Shown one piece after another: positions 1-13,394 of a stretch of DNA of 64,000 bases. Where the stretch lies: positions 17,628,111 to 17,692,110 of the forward strand of contig NC_092576.1 of the NCBI RefSeq assembly GCF_037975245.1, read 5' to 3'. Under the pieces are notes generated by a model. The model saw only the letters and a program-made list of their open reading frames with translations. It ran no database searches and was not told the DNA's origin. Numbering within the stretch: the stretch's first letter is position 1; the number at the start of each line of letters is the position of its first letter. The translations under genes and the position numbers were made by a program. The DNA comes from Apostichopus japonicus (lineage: Eukaryota; Echinodermata; Holothuroidea; Aspidochirotida; Stichopodidae).

Positions 1-703
1 CAACAGTGTTAATTGGCAAGTAATTAAGGACTTCTGCAGATAACGAGTAGAGTGTCTTCCGACAAATTCCTCATTTCAAATTAATCGCATACAGTTCCCC
101 CACACCCACTAGTTTGAATTAAACCAAAGTGAATAGCTAACATGTTTAGTTTTGAGCCGTTGCTAAAAATACTGTAGATTCAAAAAGTTGTGTTGGTACC
201 ACTGCCATAGACAGTGTACACTAATGAAGCATTGTGATGCATTACGTATTGTTCAATGACATTGGCAGAGTTTACATATTCTACGGGCAGTGTATATTGC
301 GATCCTTACAGGAAATATCTTCGAGAGCAAAAATGTTAAAAGTTGGGTAAATTTTTCGACTTTTACTCCACCATTTGAAGTTAGATTTTTATAGATAAGC
401 TAGTTATGTATGTCGTTACGGCATCGTGGAGTCCACAGGATTGAGGAAATCATAGAAAGGAAGCCAAATGCTGCTTTAAGCCTAATATGACCGATGTCAT
501 ATACAAGAAGAAATCATGTCATCAATTGTCGAGTCAAGAGAGCGATATTTAACATAAAGTACTTGTCAAACAAAGAACAGACAAGTTTGTATCTGTGACA
601 CTTATGCTTGTTAACAGAATAGTTTAATATAATCTCGTAAATTTATGTTGTGCTGATGATATATTTCACACTAATATATATGCTTTACTTCCCACCTTAT
701 TAG
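1..703. other. upstream sequence of the first gene, no exon recognised
   Basis: AT-rich sequence with no convincing coding exon. The gene beginning at 704 probably has earlier exons here or left of the window, because its first visible exon starts inside a codon after a good splice acceptor (TTATTAG at 697-703). Confidence 0.4.
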
Positions 704-3700
704 CCCTAGCTCTGCCATGAAAGAGGCGATGGCACAGGCAATAGTGACAGCATTTCCTTGCCTGAAAGATCCAGAGGGTAAAGGATATGTGAGTATTTCA
801 GTGTGGTCAAAATATGGCTTTTCAAATTTTGGGATCTTTTAAGACTTCCACATCAAAGAACTCCTCCAATTGATTTAATTTTGTACCCTTTGGTACATTT
901 CACCGCTTAAATTCGTTTTGGTTGCGATGTTGTAGGTATAGAGTGCATTTTGGTGCATGTGAGCAAGTTAATTTCTGAACCAATGTTAGACCAATGTCAT
1001 GATACGTCATTGATATTTCATATGTGGACAGGGTTAAAAGCAAAATCACTAAAGAAAGCTTGTCAAAACTGTGTCTTAGAATCGGTATGTTGAATTATTG
1101 TCATTTATACCCAGTAATTTCTTTATCTTCAAACAATCTGTATCTTTCTCATTCGTTTGCCAGTGCATTTCAAATTCAAAATTGATGTTGAATGGGTTGC
1201 CATCAAACTTGTGGTTTTAATTCAGAGGCCTAATCCTCTCACACGCCACTGGTTTCTTAGAAACTTAAATTGCCGCCAAGTCAAATGATCTTATAAAGTT
1301 ATGTTTTAAATCCCAATGTATTACAGTTTTATTATACATACGGTACTTTTTCATTTACTTGGTCTTGCAACAGTTATGACTATAAAATTAAAAGTGAAAG
1401 GAAGTTATCAGAAGTGGGTTGAAGTATCCCATACCTCTTCATTAGCTTCCCCAGTGATCCAGTTGTTATGTCTTATGTCTCCCGAAATGTATATTCAACC
1501 AATTATATTGTCAGTTACATTGTCAGTATAAGCTAATATAATGAATTCTTTATATGTCATAGGAAACATGGTATATTAAAGGATCAAGAAAAAGATCTGC
1601 TAAAGGAGCATTTGAGGACCATTTGAGATACAGAAGACGTAAAAAGAAAGTTGATGATGAAAGCACAGTGGCCCATACTTCAAATGATCATAAAGATCCA
1701 GATGAAGAAGTAGAAGGACCAACTGCAACCTATGGTGGTATGACCGATTGTTCTTTATTAATGTTACCAAGGAAAAAAAAAGTATAATATCAATCAATAA
1801 CTTGTGTTACTGTCTGTTCCTATTTTCACTGTCTTGACATCCTGCCATTTTGTAGTTTGACCATATCGATTATGCCATTAATATTTGTGAGATGATCATG
1901 AAGCATGAAGATATGATGTACATGCTCCTTTTTTGTAGAGAATTTTTTTCTCGCTTCAACCATGATAGCTATGTTTTATTATTGTTTGACTCTTTTCCAT
2001 AAAAAATATGGGTTTGATATCTTTGCATGTTTGCAGAAGTCATGCATACAGCCAATTTTTCGTGTCTTATACATGACACAAGGCTGACAAACTGATTGGA
2101 GTGGAGGTCTAACATTATATGGGAAATACACTAAACTTGCACTTTATGTGTTTAGCCTAGTTCAAAGATTTGAATGAATCAAGGCTTTTTTTCACATAAT
2201 AAATAAGCTTAAAACTGATAGATCATATTTCATATTTCAATATTAAATGGATATAAACTAATAAGGAAATTCACCAACAGTAAAGAAAAATAGGTAGGAC
2301 TTATTAAACTATTCCACCAGACAATCTCTATTAATTTGTTTGGATAACAAGTTAAGCCCATACCTGGAAAGTACTTTAAGCATGGAGCTATTGTTGGCCA
2401 TCCTTTTTTGTCCGATTAAAGGAATTAACTTAAATCACTTATCAGCAAGCTCTTTCATTCTCTGACATATTTCATTGAGGGCAGATGTGGAAAAAATGCA
2501 AGCCTTGACAGATTGGCTGAAACACAAAAATGGACCAGCAATGAAAGTCCGGACTACAATGAAGGAAACTACCTGGTACAGGAATAAAATTTATCAAGCC
2601 CAACAAGAAAAATGAAAAAAGTGCCAAATGTAGCTGAAATCTTGGAAAAGTTTCAACACCTTACTGAAAGAGGAATGGTAAGTGTGTTCTGAAATTACAT
2701 TTTTTTGGCCATTGGGAAGATTTTGAGTTTGTCATGTCTTTTCTTTTAACATGAAGAGACAATTCAAATTAAAAAAAAAATAACACTTCCATTTGAAAAG
2801 AAATAATCGGTACCACTGTCATTGGCCTATGCAATAAATATGTTTGTGATAAACAACTCCTCAAAACAGGAATGCATGTAGTGGCTAATTGCTATTATTG
2901 TATATTGACACTTGTGGTATTTGTTTTACTTTGTAACTGTTTTTATTTTAATACAGATTGAACAGGACTATGAGGAATTGTTTGGTGCAAAGGGTAACAT
3001 GTTGTATCAGAAATGGCCTGTAGTATCTGCATTCATTTTGTCCTATGCAAATAGTATGTGCCCCAAATGGAGAACGATTCTAGAAGTACATTTGTCAAAG
3101 GAGCAAGATTTTACCCAGGGTAGGTATTCTATTCACTTTTTAAAATTGTATGGTAGTTGAAGCAATGGCAGTTTCTATTATTAAAAGACATAGTTTTACA
3201 ACACAATTTTCAGTGGAAAGGTACGTACACTAATGTTTTCTGTTTATGCATGGCCCAAACTCGATACAGGTATGTCACTACATGTTAAAGTGTGCCTTTA
3301 AGTTGCAACATTATACATACTGTAGATCACAAAGTGCACAACTTTCCTATGAAAGTTGAGACAAACTGGTTTCCTTACAACAAACTGGTTCCAGTTTCCC
3401 AAAGTGTTTAGCAGGTTCTGCAACAACATAGTAGGTATGTGGTTATCAGTAAGTTTGTTATTATATAGTTTTATTAAGGATTTGTAGGGATAATGTCATC
3501 ATAAATTGATTATCAGTGTAATTGTGGATAAGCTCCGGTAATAGTTCACCTTATCTTCTCAACCCAGTGCTCAGAGGATAATGAGGCATGTGTGTAATGT
3601 ATTTTACGTGTTTTACGTCCGCCAGTTCACAGACATGAGCAAACCCAAACATTACCCATTTACTCAACATCAGAAGAGTTGGAAGCAACTTGTCGAACAC

Positions 3701-5846
3701 AACCGAATATAAGCCACAGCAAGACTTGCTGCAAAGACATACCACTCACATTCCTTCAGAATTGTCCCAAACACTCAGTGCATGATGATTAATGATAGAG
3801 AGTCCAAGAACATGTCCACGGCAAATGCATCTGTGATGAGAACTTATGTGGGATCATACGAAATAAAGTAACGATATGTATACAGTTATTTTCCTTTTAC
3901 GTTACAGATGAACGGATGTATTTGGCATTTTGCACATTGCCATTGCTATTTGAAGGAAGGAAGAGTGCAAAAGGAGGGCGAGCTTCCAGCAAGGAAACCA
4001 TGGACTGTTTTATAGATTTTCAGAAGGTAATAATATCATTGTTCAACGCAGGTTTGATTCCTTGCTGCACACGGAATATTATATGTGTTCAGGTCCATAT
4101 GCATATGTACGTGCACTATGTACTGTGTATGCATGAGTGAGTGTGTGATGCTTGGCTTTGTTACGTGATAACTCAACAATGGGTGATCGCCCTTTGTTAC
4201 TTCAGGTCTTATTGTGTATGGTGTTCATCGATCTCATCGTAAACATCAGTTAATGTATTTGGTCAGAGCTGGTCAAAATATTGAAATAACAATGATTCTG
4301 CACCCAAAGGTGACATTATATCCATACTTTGTATGATCTTTTTGGTATATTTTCAAATTTATTGTGACATAATTCTGAGTGGTGGGCCTCATTTCAGAAG
4401 ATGGCATGATATATCATTACCATGCTAGTAGATGGCCCGTAGTAACTTGTAATCAATTGTTTTTGGTGTACATAGCATTGATGTTGTCAAAGATTTAGGT
4501 CAATATATAAATGTTGCAATATTACTCAAGTAATGGTTCTGATGCCACAGGCAATCATCAAAGGTATTGCTGTACTACAGTATAATTGTCCTGACTGAAT
4601 TTCTGCTCATAGTAATCAGTTCCACTAAATAAAGTTAAATAGACTGTTGACCCTGGAGCACCTGCATGGTTGTCAAATGGGGTGGGTGCGGAATATGCAT
4701 CTTCCTCAAAAGGAAATACCATCACAAAAATGAACTAGTATTAACCATGGGTGAGGGTTACATGGGGATACCCTCTTTTAAGGGAAAATTCCTAATAGTT
4801 TCAGTGCCCCTTTGACTCTACACCCCACATAACTCGCCCATTGTCAGAACATGGCAATGTTACTGCAATATACTACCAAAATAATTTGCCCTGGTTTTGG
4901 ACAGAACTAACATATCATTTCCATGGTACCTCCAGACTTTGATAATTTCTTATACCAGGTATCTTCATAGGACTGGGAAAGAAGATATTAAATAAGGGGT
5001 TAATCAACGGTCTAGCGTGCGTTACTCACAGGATTAATGCACGATCGGGGGATAATACCCGAGCGAGTGCATCCAGCGATAGCATTAACACCCGGAGTGC
5101 ATTAATCATGTGAGTAACGCACGCTAGACCGTTGATTAACCCCGTTCATTCATACACTACCATTTGTGTGGGGGAAAAATCATAAAACGAAACATTTTTG
5201 GTTACATATAACGAAAGATTTATTAAAGTGATGCCCCGTAATTTTACCGCGCGTTACTCACAGGATTAACCACGGTCAGCTGACCTGAATGGACCAATAG
5301 GATTTAGGAATCTTTACTAAGTATGAATGAATAATATTTCAAATCCTTTTTTGGTGTCAAGACAAGTATGACCTGTGTGTTGTAAAAGTTCCCCCTGAAG
5401 AAACCTGTTTCTTTTTTACTAGCATTGGTCAGATATGCTTAAAACCACACAACTTTAAGGTTACCTATACATATTTCTCAGATTGTGGTCAATATATATA
5501 AATTTTATATTATAACTTGTCTTTTCAGGAGGGTGTAAACTTAGAGCAATACTTGACTCAATTTGATGGACGTACACAGCCATTCGTTTTGATCTTGGGA
5601 GGCACCTACTGCCAGCCACAGCAGCTCTTCGTCATCATTGAGCGAAAGGCAATGGTAGTAGACACACTCATTGCAGCAATTGACCTCTGCTACAAGGCTT
5701 ACCAGGTTTTAGACCTCTGCTATCCACCTCAGGCTATGGGGGTATGGAATGCTTTAGACACTCTCATTTACGATATTAAAGTACCTATTGAACCAGGGTC
5801 TATCAGGGCATTCAGGGCATACTATCATTTCAAATCAAGTATGTAA
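704..5846 (+). CDS. uncharacterised multi-copy metazoan protein (SAMD3-like neighbourhood), six visible exons, one frameshift
   Basis: Six exons with GT-AG borders and matching phases: 704-788, 1563-1737, 2485-2677, 2957-3119, 3908-4026 and 5529-5846 (stop). Exon 1 encodes AIVTAFPCLKDPEGKGY and exon 2 continues ETWYIKG followed by a lysine/arginine-rich stretch. This pairing resembles the middle region of a large uncharacterised family in fish and invertebrates that often follows a SAM-like domain. The last exon (QPFVLILGG, then LFVIIE, IDLCYKAYQVLDLCYPP) resembles the C-terminal region of the same family. Exon 3 changes frame at an A5 run near 2611: the first frame stops at TGA while the continuation MKKVPNVAEILEKF joins exon 4 (IEQDYEELFG) in phase. 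This is either an inactivating indel or an assembly error. The 5' end is missing and function is unknown; the family assignment is from memory of conserved motifs. Confidence 0.6.
4996..5143. repeat. foldback MITE with 47-bp inverted arms
   Basis: The left arm 4996-5042 and right arm 5097-5143 are reverse complements over 47 bases with one mismatch, separated by a 54-base loop. A third partial copy of the arm (GCGTTACTCACAGGATTAA) follows at about 5252-5270, so the full element may extend to about 5335. It lies in the last intron of the gene at 704-5846. Confidence 0.75.
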
Positions 5847-5889
5847 GACCGCTGTCAGCAACATGGCATTATTTTCATCATGGTTAACA

Positions 5890-6025
5890 AGGAATCCGCT
5901 CCAGTAGCTCTTCGTCATCATTGAGGAGAAAGCACTGGAAGTGGGCCCGCTCTTTGTATCCATTGGCCTGTGCTATGTAAAGCTAAACAAATGTTAGACC
6001 TCTAGCTTCTCTTAACTTCAGGTTA
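5890..6025 (+). pseudogene. decayed duplicate of the last exon of the 704-5846 gene
   Basis: Forty bases after the stop codon, the sequence GTAGCTCTTCGTCATCATTGAG reappears in diverged form and is followed by matches to the ATTGACCTCTGC and TTAGACCTCTGC parts of exon 6. The frame is interrupted by substitutions and small indels (for example TATGTAAAG where TACAAGG is expected). It is a partial exon duplicate no longer coding. Confidence 0.55.
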
Positions 6026-6064
6026 CAAGGGTATGTAAAACTTTAGACAGTTTAACAAAGATGT

Positions 6065-6510
6065 GATGATTTTAGTTTGTTCCTATATAGATATTTTCTG
6101 GTGTTTTCAAAGTTGTGTTGTGTTCTTTCTATTATATGTTATCATTGCTTACAAGTGATTTTACAGGGCTTTAGTTCTCCAGCATGTTTTATTGAAGAAC
6201 TGTGCACAACATATAAGCGATGATTTTAGTTTCATCTCACATAAATATTTGTCTGGTGTTTTTAAACTTGTGTTGAGTTCTTTCTATTATATGTTAGATA
6301 TTTGTGAAATATCACAGATTATAGGTGATTTTACAGGGCTTGAGGTCTCCAGTATGGTTTATTCAACAACTGTGAAAGCATATATGGGATGGTTAAGTTT
6401 TTTGGTAACATTTGTTGATGTAAAATATGTTAGATCTTTTAGAAATATAACAGCTTAGTAAAGTTGAGTTTCATAGGGTTTTAGGCATCTAGCATGGTTA
6501 TCCAACACAT
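6065..6510 (+). repeat. diverged tandem repeat, period about 155 bp, about three copies
   Basis: GATGATTTTAGTTT at 6065 and 6219 each begin a block that continues through GTGTTCTTTCTATTATATG-like sequence, then GTGATTTTACAGGGCT and CTCCAG; a third shorter block ends near 6510 (CATAGGGTTTTAGGCATCTAGCATGG). Spacing between the first two copies is about 154 bases. No function is visible. Confidence 0.55.
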
Positions 6511-7334
6511 AGTAATTATACACTTTACATTATTTCTACATAATACTGCCTGAACGTTGGAAAACTTTCTGAATAACTCGTTGATGAGGTCAACGTTTAG
6601 GCACAAACAACTTGAAAAAATGTAGATTTTATTGGCTATATAATTGCTATGTGAGATTGATATCCAGGAAATACCCAGGAATAAAATGTCAAGGACAAGG
6701 ACAAGGATTTAAAAGTCATGTGTATGTTTTAACTGCTTGATATGTAGCTAATCTTGTCTTTTACCTAAACTTGAGTTTAAATTATTTGCAAGCCCATAGC
6801 CAGTGGGGTCATGAAAAAGCCCCCCCCCCCAACACACACACCAACCTGGTTATAAAAACAATTAAGAAAAAGAATAGTACATTTCATTATGCAATGGCTC
6901 CTCTGCAAATAGTATTGTAGCAAATAGTACTGTGAAAAGTATTATTGACCTATATATGTGGCTGCATTGCTGCTTATACTGTAATGGTAGTCACTTCTAT
7001 GATTTTCATGTTCTATTTTGTGTAAGAGAGAAAATTCAATTTTTTTTTTGATAAGCTGAAAGTTATTTACAGAAGTCTTAATACATTTTATCACTTCATT
7101 TTGATGTTACAAGTGTGTTATTTTCTTGCACTGAGATCATATGCATCCTTGCCAAAGAGCCAATGTTTGTCCTCATGTTGGGTCATATATACCAAAGTCT
7201 TAAAATTATTGCAACCTTAATTAACACGCAAGCATATGCACGTATGGAAGTTATATCAAATTGTTCAAAGGGAAATGTTTTTGACACTAGTTTGAAACAT
7301 TCACAGTATACATAAATTATATTATTTACACAAG

Positions 7335-7700
7335 TGTGTGTGTAAAAGTAACACCAAAAGGTGTGCTTATATTACACAACTGTTTTGCAAAAACAAAGTA
7401 ACCCCAATAGGTGTGCTAATATTACACAACTGTTTTGCAAAAAAACTACACAACTGTGGGGTAAAACCAGTGCCCTGCTTGACATGGGTAAAATTTACAC
7501 AAAATGGGGTACAAAAGGGAACATGGTCATTGTTGTGCAAATTTTACACAATGCTAGTTTGGTAAAATAATTTACACATTGTGTGGTAAAATATTACCCC
7601 AACAGTAAGGTAAAACTTTGCCAAAGCATTAATGTGTAAAGTTTACACATCTGTTGACCATGTTCCCATTTTACACCATAGAGGTGTTCCATTTTACCCC
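7335..7700. repeat. GTAA/TTACAC-rich simple repeat block
   Basis: Two near-identical 50-base tandem units (AGGTGTGCTAATATTACACA type, starting about 7355 and 7405) are followed by many short GGTAAAA and TTTACAC words in both orientations. Short open frames here come from the repeat and are not genes. Confidence 0.55.
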
Positions 7701-8520
7701 ATGTTGAGCAATTATTTTTAAGTGTGTATATAACACTAAGTTCAATAAGGCCCTCATTAGCTTCATAGCGTGCATCTATTATGAAGTTTACGCGTAGTAG
7801 AACAAATATTCGTTTATCACAGCACGTAAACGAGAAGGCCTCAATCTGCGTTGACATGTTTCCACCTTGGTCTAGGTTCAATTGCGTAAGATCGGGCCAA
7901 ATGTTCACACGTGGCAATGAACAATAAAATATTGATTGATCTAACGTTGCAGAATTTCATAGCAACAGGTATAAGGTTGGGAAAAAAAGACAAATGTCTC
8001 TACTCGTTAAACTTGATATATCGGTGTTGATAAAGTGTTTCCACATCAAAGTGTTCTAACACAAGGAATTTGGTGAGGATCATAGTAGTTCCAACACATT
8101 GAAAGGTACTCCATTCAGGACGAGACCAGGGTGTAAATACAATACCCTTTCATGGTACAATAACTACAGTGTGCATGTCGGGGTTAGAGCGAAGAGGATA
8201 TCTGTAGTGGTGAAAAGGGAAACAGTTTCATGTGGTGATTGGTTTATTGCATTCATAAACTGATTTATGTAAATGACGAACAAACCGTTGTCTTCTTTGA
8301 AGTTAAGAAAGAAAACTTGAAAAAAAAAAAGACCATGACGCCGTCGACGATAAAAATGATGTTGACGAGAGATGAGGGCGATTGGTAACAACTCGTTAAA
8401 ACTTGAAATTGTCGGAGGCTTGACGACAGGTAAAACAGCGGAAGGCAATGGTTTGATTCTAGTTTTTAAGGCATCATTATACATTAAATTATAACTCTAA
8501 ATATATGAATAACCAGTAAA

Positions 8521-8955
8521 AAATCCACTTCACCACCGGTTACGTCCTATTGGGACTCATTAGACAAATTCATCGAACCCCAGTCTTTTTTGTCACAGAC
8601 TTAGGCCCGATATACTCGAACACGGTGATTGTGTGACTGTTATTAAGGGCGTATTACGTGTTACAATTTTACAGAGTGCAGCCCTGTAGCTTTGAAGCTG
8701 ACAATGTACACAAAGTTACCATTTTTTTGAGGCAAGTCAAGACGTATTTTTTTTCTGAACTGAATGTGTCGCAAGTGGTATGAAAGACATATATTAAACT
8801 AGTAAAGATCAAAACCACGGAAAAACTTAACTTTAATCAAGTAATACGCGTTCACATAAATAAAGTCATTGTGGTTAAGGTCCGTATTTAATTCCTAACT
8901 TCGCTTGATGAGTCCCAAAATGACGAAACCGGTCATGAAGTGGTATTTTAGTAAA
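8521..8955. repeat. MITE-like element with imperfect terminal inverted repeats
   Basis: The left end (CCACTTCACCACCGGTTACG, about 8525) and the right end around 8905-8945 are imperfect reverse complements over about 45 bases; both arms carry ACCGGTT-like and GGGACTCAT-like words. Length is about 430 bases with no coding capacity. Exact ends and target duplication could not be fixed. Confidence 0.6.
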
Positions 8956-9659
8956 CAAAGGTAAGAAAGTAACATCAAGCTGGGTACGGGGCAATAGTTA
9001 ACGTTTTTGGTTGTTGTTGAATCCACTCAGGTGTTAGTTATCTTACATATATTATAATTATAAAAGTGTTTTTTTAATAAGTGTAACCATATATCTATGT
9101 GTGTACGAGTGAATGATATTTGCATATGTCACAGAAGTTTGAAACAAGTCAGTTGAGTAGGAAGAACTTAACGCTAAACATTGGAATTGTTTATGAAATC
9201 ACATGCTAGCTTGATACACGCCCTCTCCATACTAGGTGTTACAAGTTATAAATTACCAGGGTTAAGTTTCAATGCCGTGTGAGAGGTTTTGAACAAGACT
9301 GTAAACTTTCAACGTTAAAAGTTGACATTCAGTGCATTCGCTTGTCCATGGCATTGTTTAAAATATCGAAAGATGATGCGATAACAATGACACTATACAT
9401 AGTAGACTATTGTCGATACAGTAGATATCCCGAGAAAGAACTAGCTTTTACGGGGAATTCAAGTATGACACACTTAGCACTACATTTATAATGGCAAGCT
9501 CTACCCATTTCGAATAAATATCGTTAATTTCAACACTATTTAGCCTACTGTGTAACTATATACTTCTATATTACTGACACTTTTCACGACGGTTCACCTC
9601 TAATCACGTCATGCATAAGAACATAAATTAAAAACAAAAGGATTAGGCTTATGCTATAT

Positions 9660-10020
9660 GCACAGGCTAGACATAGGCTATCGTCACAGACAGACAAACA
9701 GCTTCAGACAGAGTGTAAAATATCTCTAACCAGCCATAGACATTCTGTATATGTCCTCCAATAATGTCCTCTTTTTTTCTCGCAACCATATCATTGGAGA
9801 TGTTTGAACAATTAAGACGAAGAACGATGTCAAGATACATCCAACATGTAGAATATACTACATGCTGTGTAGAGAACTGTCCAGTACGTATCAATATAGA
9901 CGCCTATACAATTACAACGAAACTTTTCCATTGAAAAGACACTATGTTCGACGGTATAGTAAACTCGAATATAGATATATGCGAAAGCACTAACGGAGGT
10001 ATTATGTACGTACAACATGG
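9660..10020 (-). repeat. dispersed repeat, inverted copy of the one near 27.9-28.3 kb
   Basis: Read on the minus strand, this contains ATACGAG/ATTCGAG, TTACTATACCGTC, a CGTACTG block, ATCTTGAC.TCGTTCTTCG and a GTCTGTCTGTGA...AGCCTATG tail in the same order as the plus strand of 27940-28315. Identity is moderate. Open frames in it are not conserved as protein. Confidence 0.55.
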
Positions 10021-10464
10021 ATACAGTTATTGCTGTGAGCTCTCTTGTATCACCGTGTCTAGAGACCCAATGGTAGGAGAGATTGGCTAGCTGAATTCAT
10101 GTGCGTCATTTTAGGGCCAGGTATCGAAACGCCCCCACTTCTATGCATATTTTACGTACGTAAATATACACGGTTAATATAGGTATATATTTAAAAAAAT
10201 AAAACATACACAAGAAATTTGAGATAAATTTTACAAATTTATAACTGTGCATTCATCATTTTGCGTGGAATATACACACACAGAGCTAGTGTATTTGTAC
10301 CACAGCTCTCGTTGCTACACATTTACTGCTGAATCTGTTTCCAGGATGAGAGGTCACTTCTTTTGCCAGGCAATGACATCTGACACGAAGAAAGCTGTGT
10401 AGAAACTTTTTACAAATATTACAAATAAAACAAATAAATTACAAATTAAGCAAGACGAAATCAC

Positions 10465-10836
10465 TTATTCATGAGGGTAATTCTGAGTCACATAATTTAC
10501 CAAATTTTCTTGTACATCTGAATGAGCAACTAAGCTTTCTTTGCTTTTCTTAAAAACACTTTTAGCAAACAAAACAATATCATAAGCAGATGTTGAAACT
10601 TTGACGAGACATCCCTTTTTATATGATTTGTAATCCAGAAAAGAAGACAACGGTGTTGTCTCTCTGGTTTTGCTACTAACAAAGATGGATGCTACAATAG
10701 GTTGTTTCTTCATGAGAATATTTTTTACTATGAAACGATACCCAAAGCTTTTGGTAATCCTGTACGACATCAAAGTGGTCACCGTTAACACACTAATTGC
10801 TGATAATTGTCTTGCTACGTTCATTGTTTCTTTCAT
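10465..10836 (-). CDS. hypothetical single-exon ORF, 123 residues
   Basis: An ATG-initiated frame of 123 codons with no recognised domain. The N-terminus (about residues 9-25) is mildly hydrophobic and the middle is lysine-rich. It stands alone in AT-rich DNA, no splice partner or duplicate was found, and it could be a chance frame. Confidence 0.2.
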   Translation of the reverse strand: MKETMNVARQLSAISVLTVTTLMSYRITKSFGYRFIVKNILMKKQPIVASIFVSSKTRETTPLSSFLDYKSYKKGCLVKVSTSAYDIVLFAKSVFKKSKESLVAHSDVQENLVNYVTQNYPHE

Positions 10837-10861
10837 TCTTTTTTTTTTAGTTAAAAATTAA

Positions 10862-13390
10862 AGAAATGTCGCAGATATTGGATTCGTCTTAACTAACGGG
10901 GTTTTTAAATTCGTTATGTTAATCAAAATATTCCTTATGTGTTACGTTGTGTATTTTAGTTCAAAATTAGATATTTCGTTGATATATAGTCACACGTTTT
11001 TACTAACTGTGCAGTCGCGGACGTTATATAATTTGTAATTTGTATAAATTAAATCGTAATATGAATAGGCAAATATGTAGATGGTTCACAAGTTTGTTTT
11101 ATTTATGCCCTCTCACCCTAAATTCCCATAATCCGACCACTGAGTATTGTTAAGGTAGGATACATGATGTCGGTAAGTTAGTTAACAAACAAAGCTTTTA
11201 ATTGCGCGTTTAAAGTTTAGTACCTTACCAAAGTAAATCAGAGAAAAATAACATATAACGAACTATAACGAACTAACTGCGTGACACTCAACATGATCGG
11301 TCTGTGTGGTAAGGGGATGGGTGGGAGCAAATAAGATATATTTATGCTCTCATTTAACAGAAAGCAAACCAGTGCCACCATACAAATCAAAGTATTGAGC
11401 TATGCAACGACTTTCATCTATTACTTTCTTTTAATTCGCGTAATGTTTAGCAATTGGCGTAAAAGTGTCGTAAAATTCGTGTTTATATTTGTCAATTTGT
11501 ATGTTATTTGATTTTTCGACTTCTAAACATCATTATTATAGTTAACACTACCTTGGTTGGTCATTATTTGATTGGACTGTGTTTCTCACTTAATTAAACG
11601 AAATTGTTTATTGATATGAGAGATTGGTTTCCAATCGCACTGTTCCAGTGTGAAGTTATGTCGTTCACATATCTTCCTTTTGGTATTAAATAACTATTAT
11701 TATGATGCGAGTACTATTTGTATGATAACTAAACAGCAGGCTGTTACTAGTAAGCAAAGCAGTAGTAAACCCAATGTGTTGGCCTTCAAATATATTCTGT
11801 CCTATCTTTTTGATAAACAGCAAACGTTTGGGAAAAGAGTTAACTTGTCAAAATAATGTGATTGTATAGTCTAGGCTACATATCCCAGGAGCAAAAAACT
11901 GAAAGAGGTGGTTACAGGTTTCCTGATACATATATTAGTTCGAGTTTATTTATTGCTAAGAACAGTAGCAATAATTTACAGACTTACCATAGCTACTGTG
12001 TTTAGGCTTATTGTCACATGTATACCAAGTAACGGTATCTATATGATTTACATTACTGGGAAAATGAAAGAAAAGGTGTTTTCTCGGTGCATTAATCATC
12101 AGAGGCAGTCAAAATAATCACAAACGAGCACTGTTCTTCCATTTATATATAAATTAGTTTTTATCTAGCCCATTATGCTGATGTTTAGGATGTTTCCTTG
12201 ATGGTTTTATCTATGTTTTCAGCCCACGTGCGCCTCTTCCACCTTCGATGGTCAGTCTGGGGATTTTTGCATGCAGTCGGGGAAGAATGGACCACTATAG
12301 TGTACTAGGGGTTTACTCTTCCAGCCGGCTTTTCAGCCTAACACAAAGTATGTATTAGCAACACCTTGCATTTAGGGTAACTTATAAAGACCTAATCTAA
12401 AGTATAAATATGCCATAGACTGCGTAATTTGAAGTATATTTCTTTTAGGCCAGGTAAGGACATTTTGATTTTATTATTTGTATTAACACAACCTTACGGT
12501 TGGAGCTACTTATAAATACCTAAAGTAAAGTATTAATATACCTCAGAACGCACCATTATACTTTTTTATTTATTTATGTTTTTGGAGAGGACCCTAGCCC
12601 CCTGTATACGAGATTGGTTTCAATCACTCCACGGCAACACCCATCCTTTATCTTATTCTGCCCATTCTGCCCATTTGGTAGGGGAGAATTTTTAATCCCT
12701 CTCCCCCACCTTTTAAAATCTTGTTCTCGCCGCTGGATAAGTAACGAGTTAGATTATAGAACATGAAACAGACTACATTATATAGACACAGATACAAAGA
12801 TAAAACTATTGGCAACATACCATTGGTAGTTTTCTTTTAATTTCTTCCCGTGACATTATACAAGATCAGTACATACCATTTGTTATATAGGAAGTTATCA
12901 TATCATATCATTACTTGAAGGGAGTAATAAACATGTTGCACTGATCTGCCAATGAATCGTAAGGGATGCCTTAGGACTAGTTGTTTCTTTAGTTGATGAC
13001 AGGATTGTATACACTCATGTGCAGTTAGAGTAAAACCCTAATAAACCGCAAACGAATTGATTATCCACTTCCTTTAAAGAAATTGTTATACTTGAAAGGG
13101 TTCTTGTAGCTTAGTGATATTCTGCCGGTATCTTTGTGGTAAATTTTTTTCAGTAAGCATTGTCAGCGTTTATGTTATATTCATCTAGCGTGGAGACTGC
13201 GTGTGAGGGGTATAATGTACATAAACAAACACTTTACACTTACCAGATTAACTTAAGGAAGGAAAGAAAAGCTGTATTGCAATAAAAAAAAATAAAGAAT
13301 GAGTTTCTATTCATTCAAAACGATAATAAAGATATCAAATGAAAAGTATAAGAAATCGAAAGAAATCGTTGAAATTGAGTTTAACTAAAC
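10862..13390. other. gene-poor AT-rich DNA with a diverged duplication
   Basis: No exon stands out. Two diverged copies of a roughly 73-base block lie at about 12352-12424 and 12480-12553 (both contain TTATAAA.ACCTAA.TAAAGTAT-like sequence). The remainder shows nothing I can interpret. Confidence 0.35.
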
Positions 13391-13394
13391 GCAT

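Noticed and set aside
7335-7700. Regular short repeats that could be mistaken for a CRISPR-like array
   Set aside because: Units abut or vary without unique spacers, and the context is animal nuclear DNA with introns and animal transposons.
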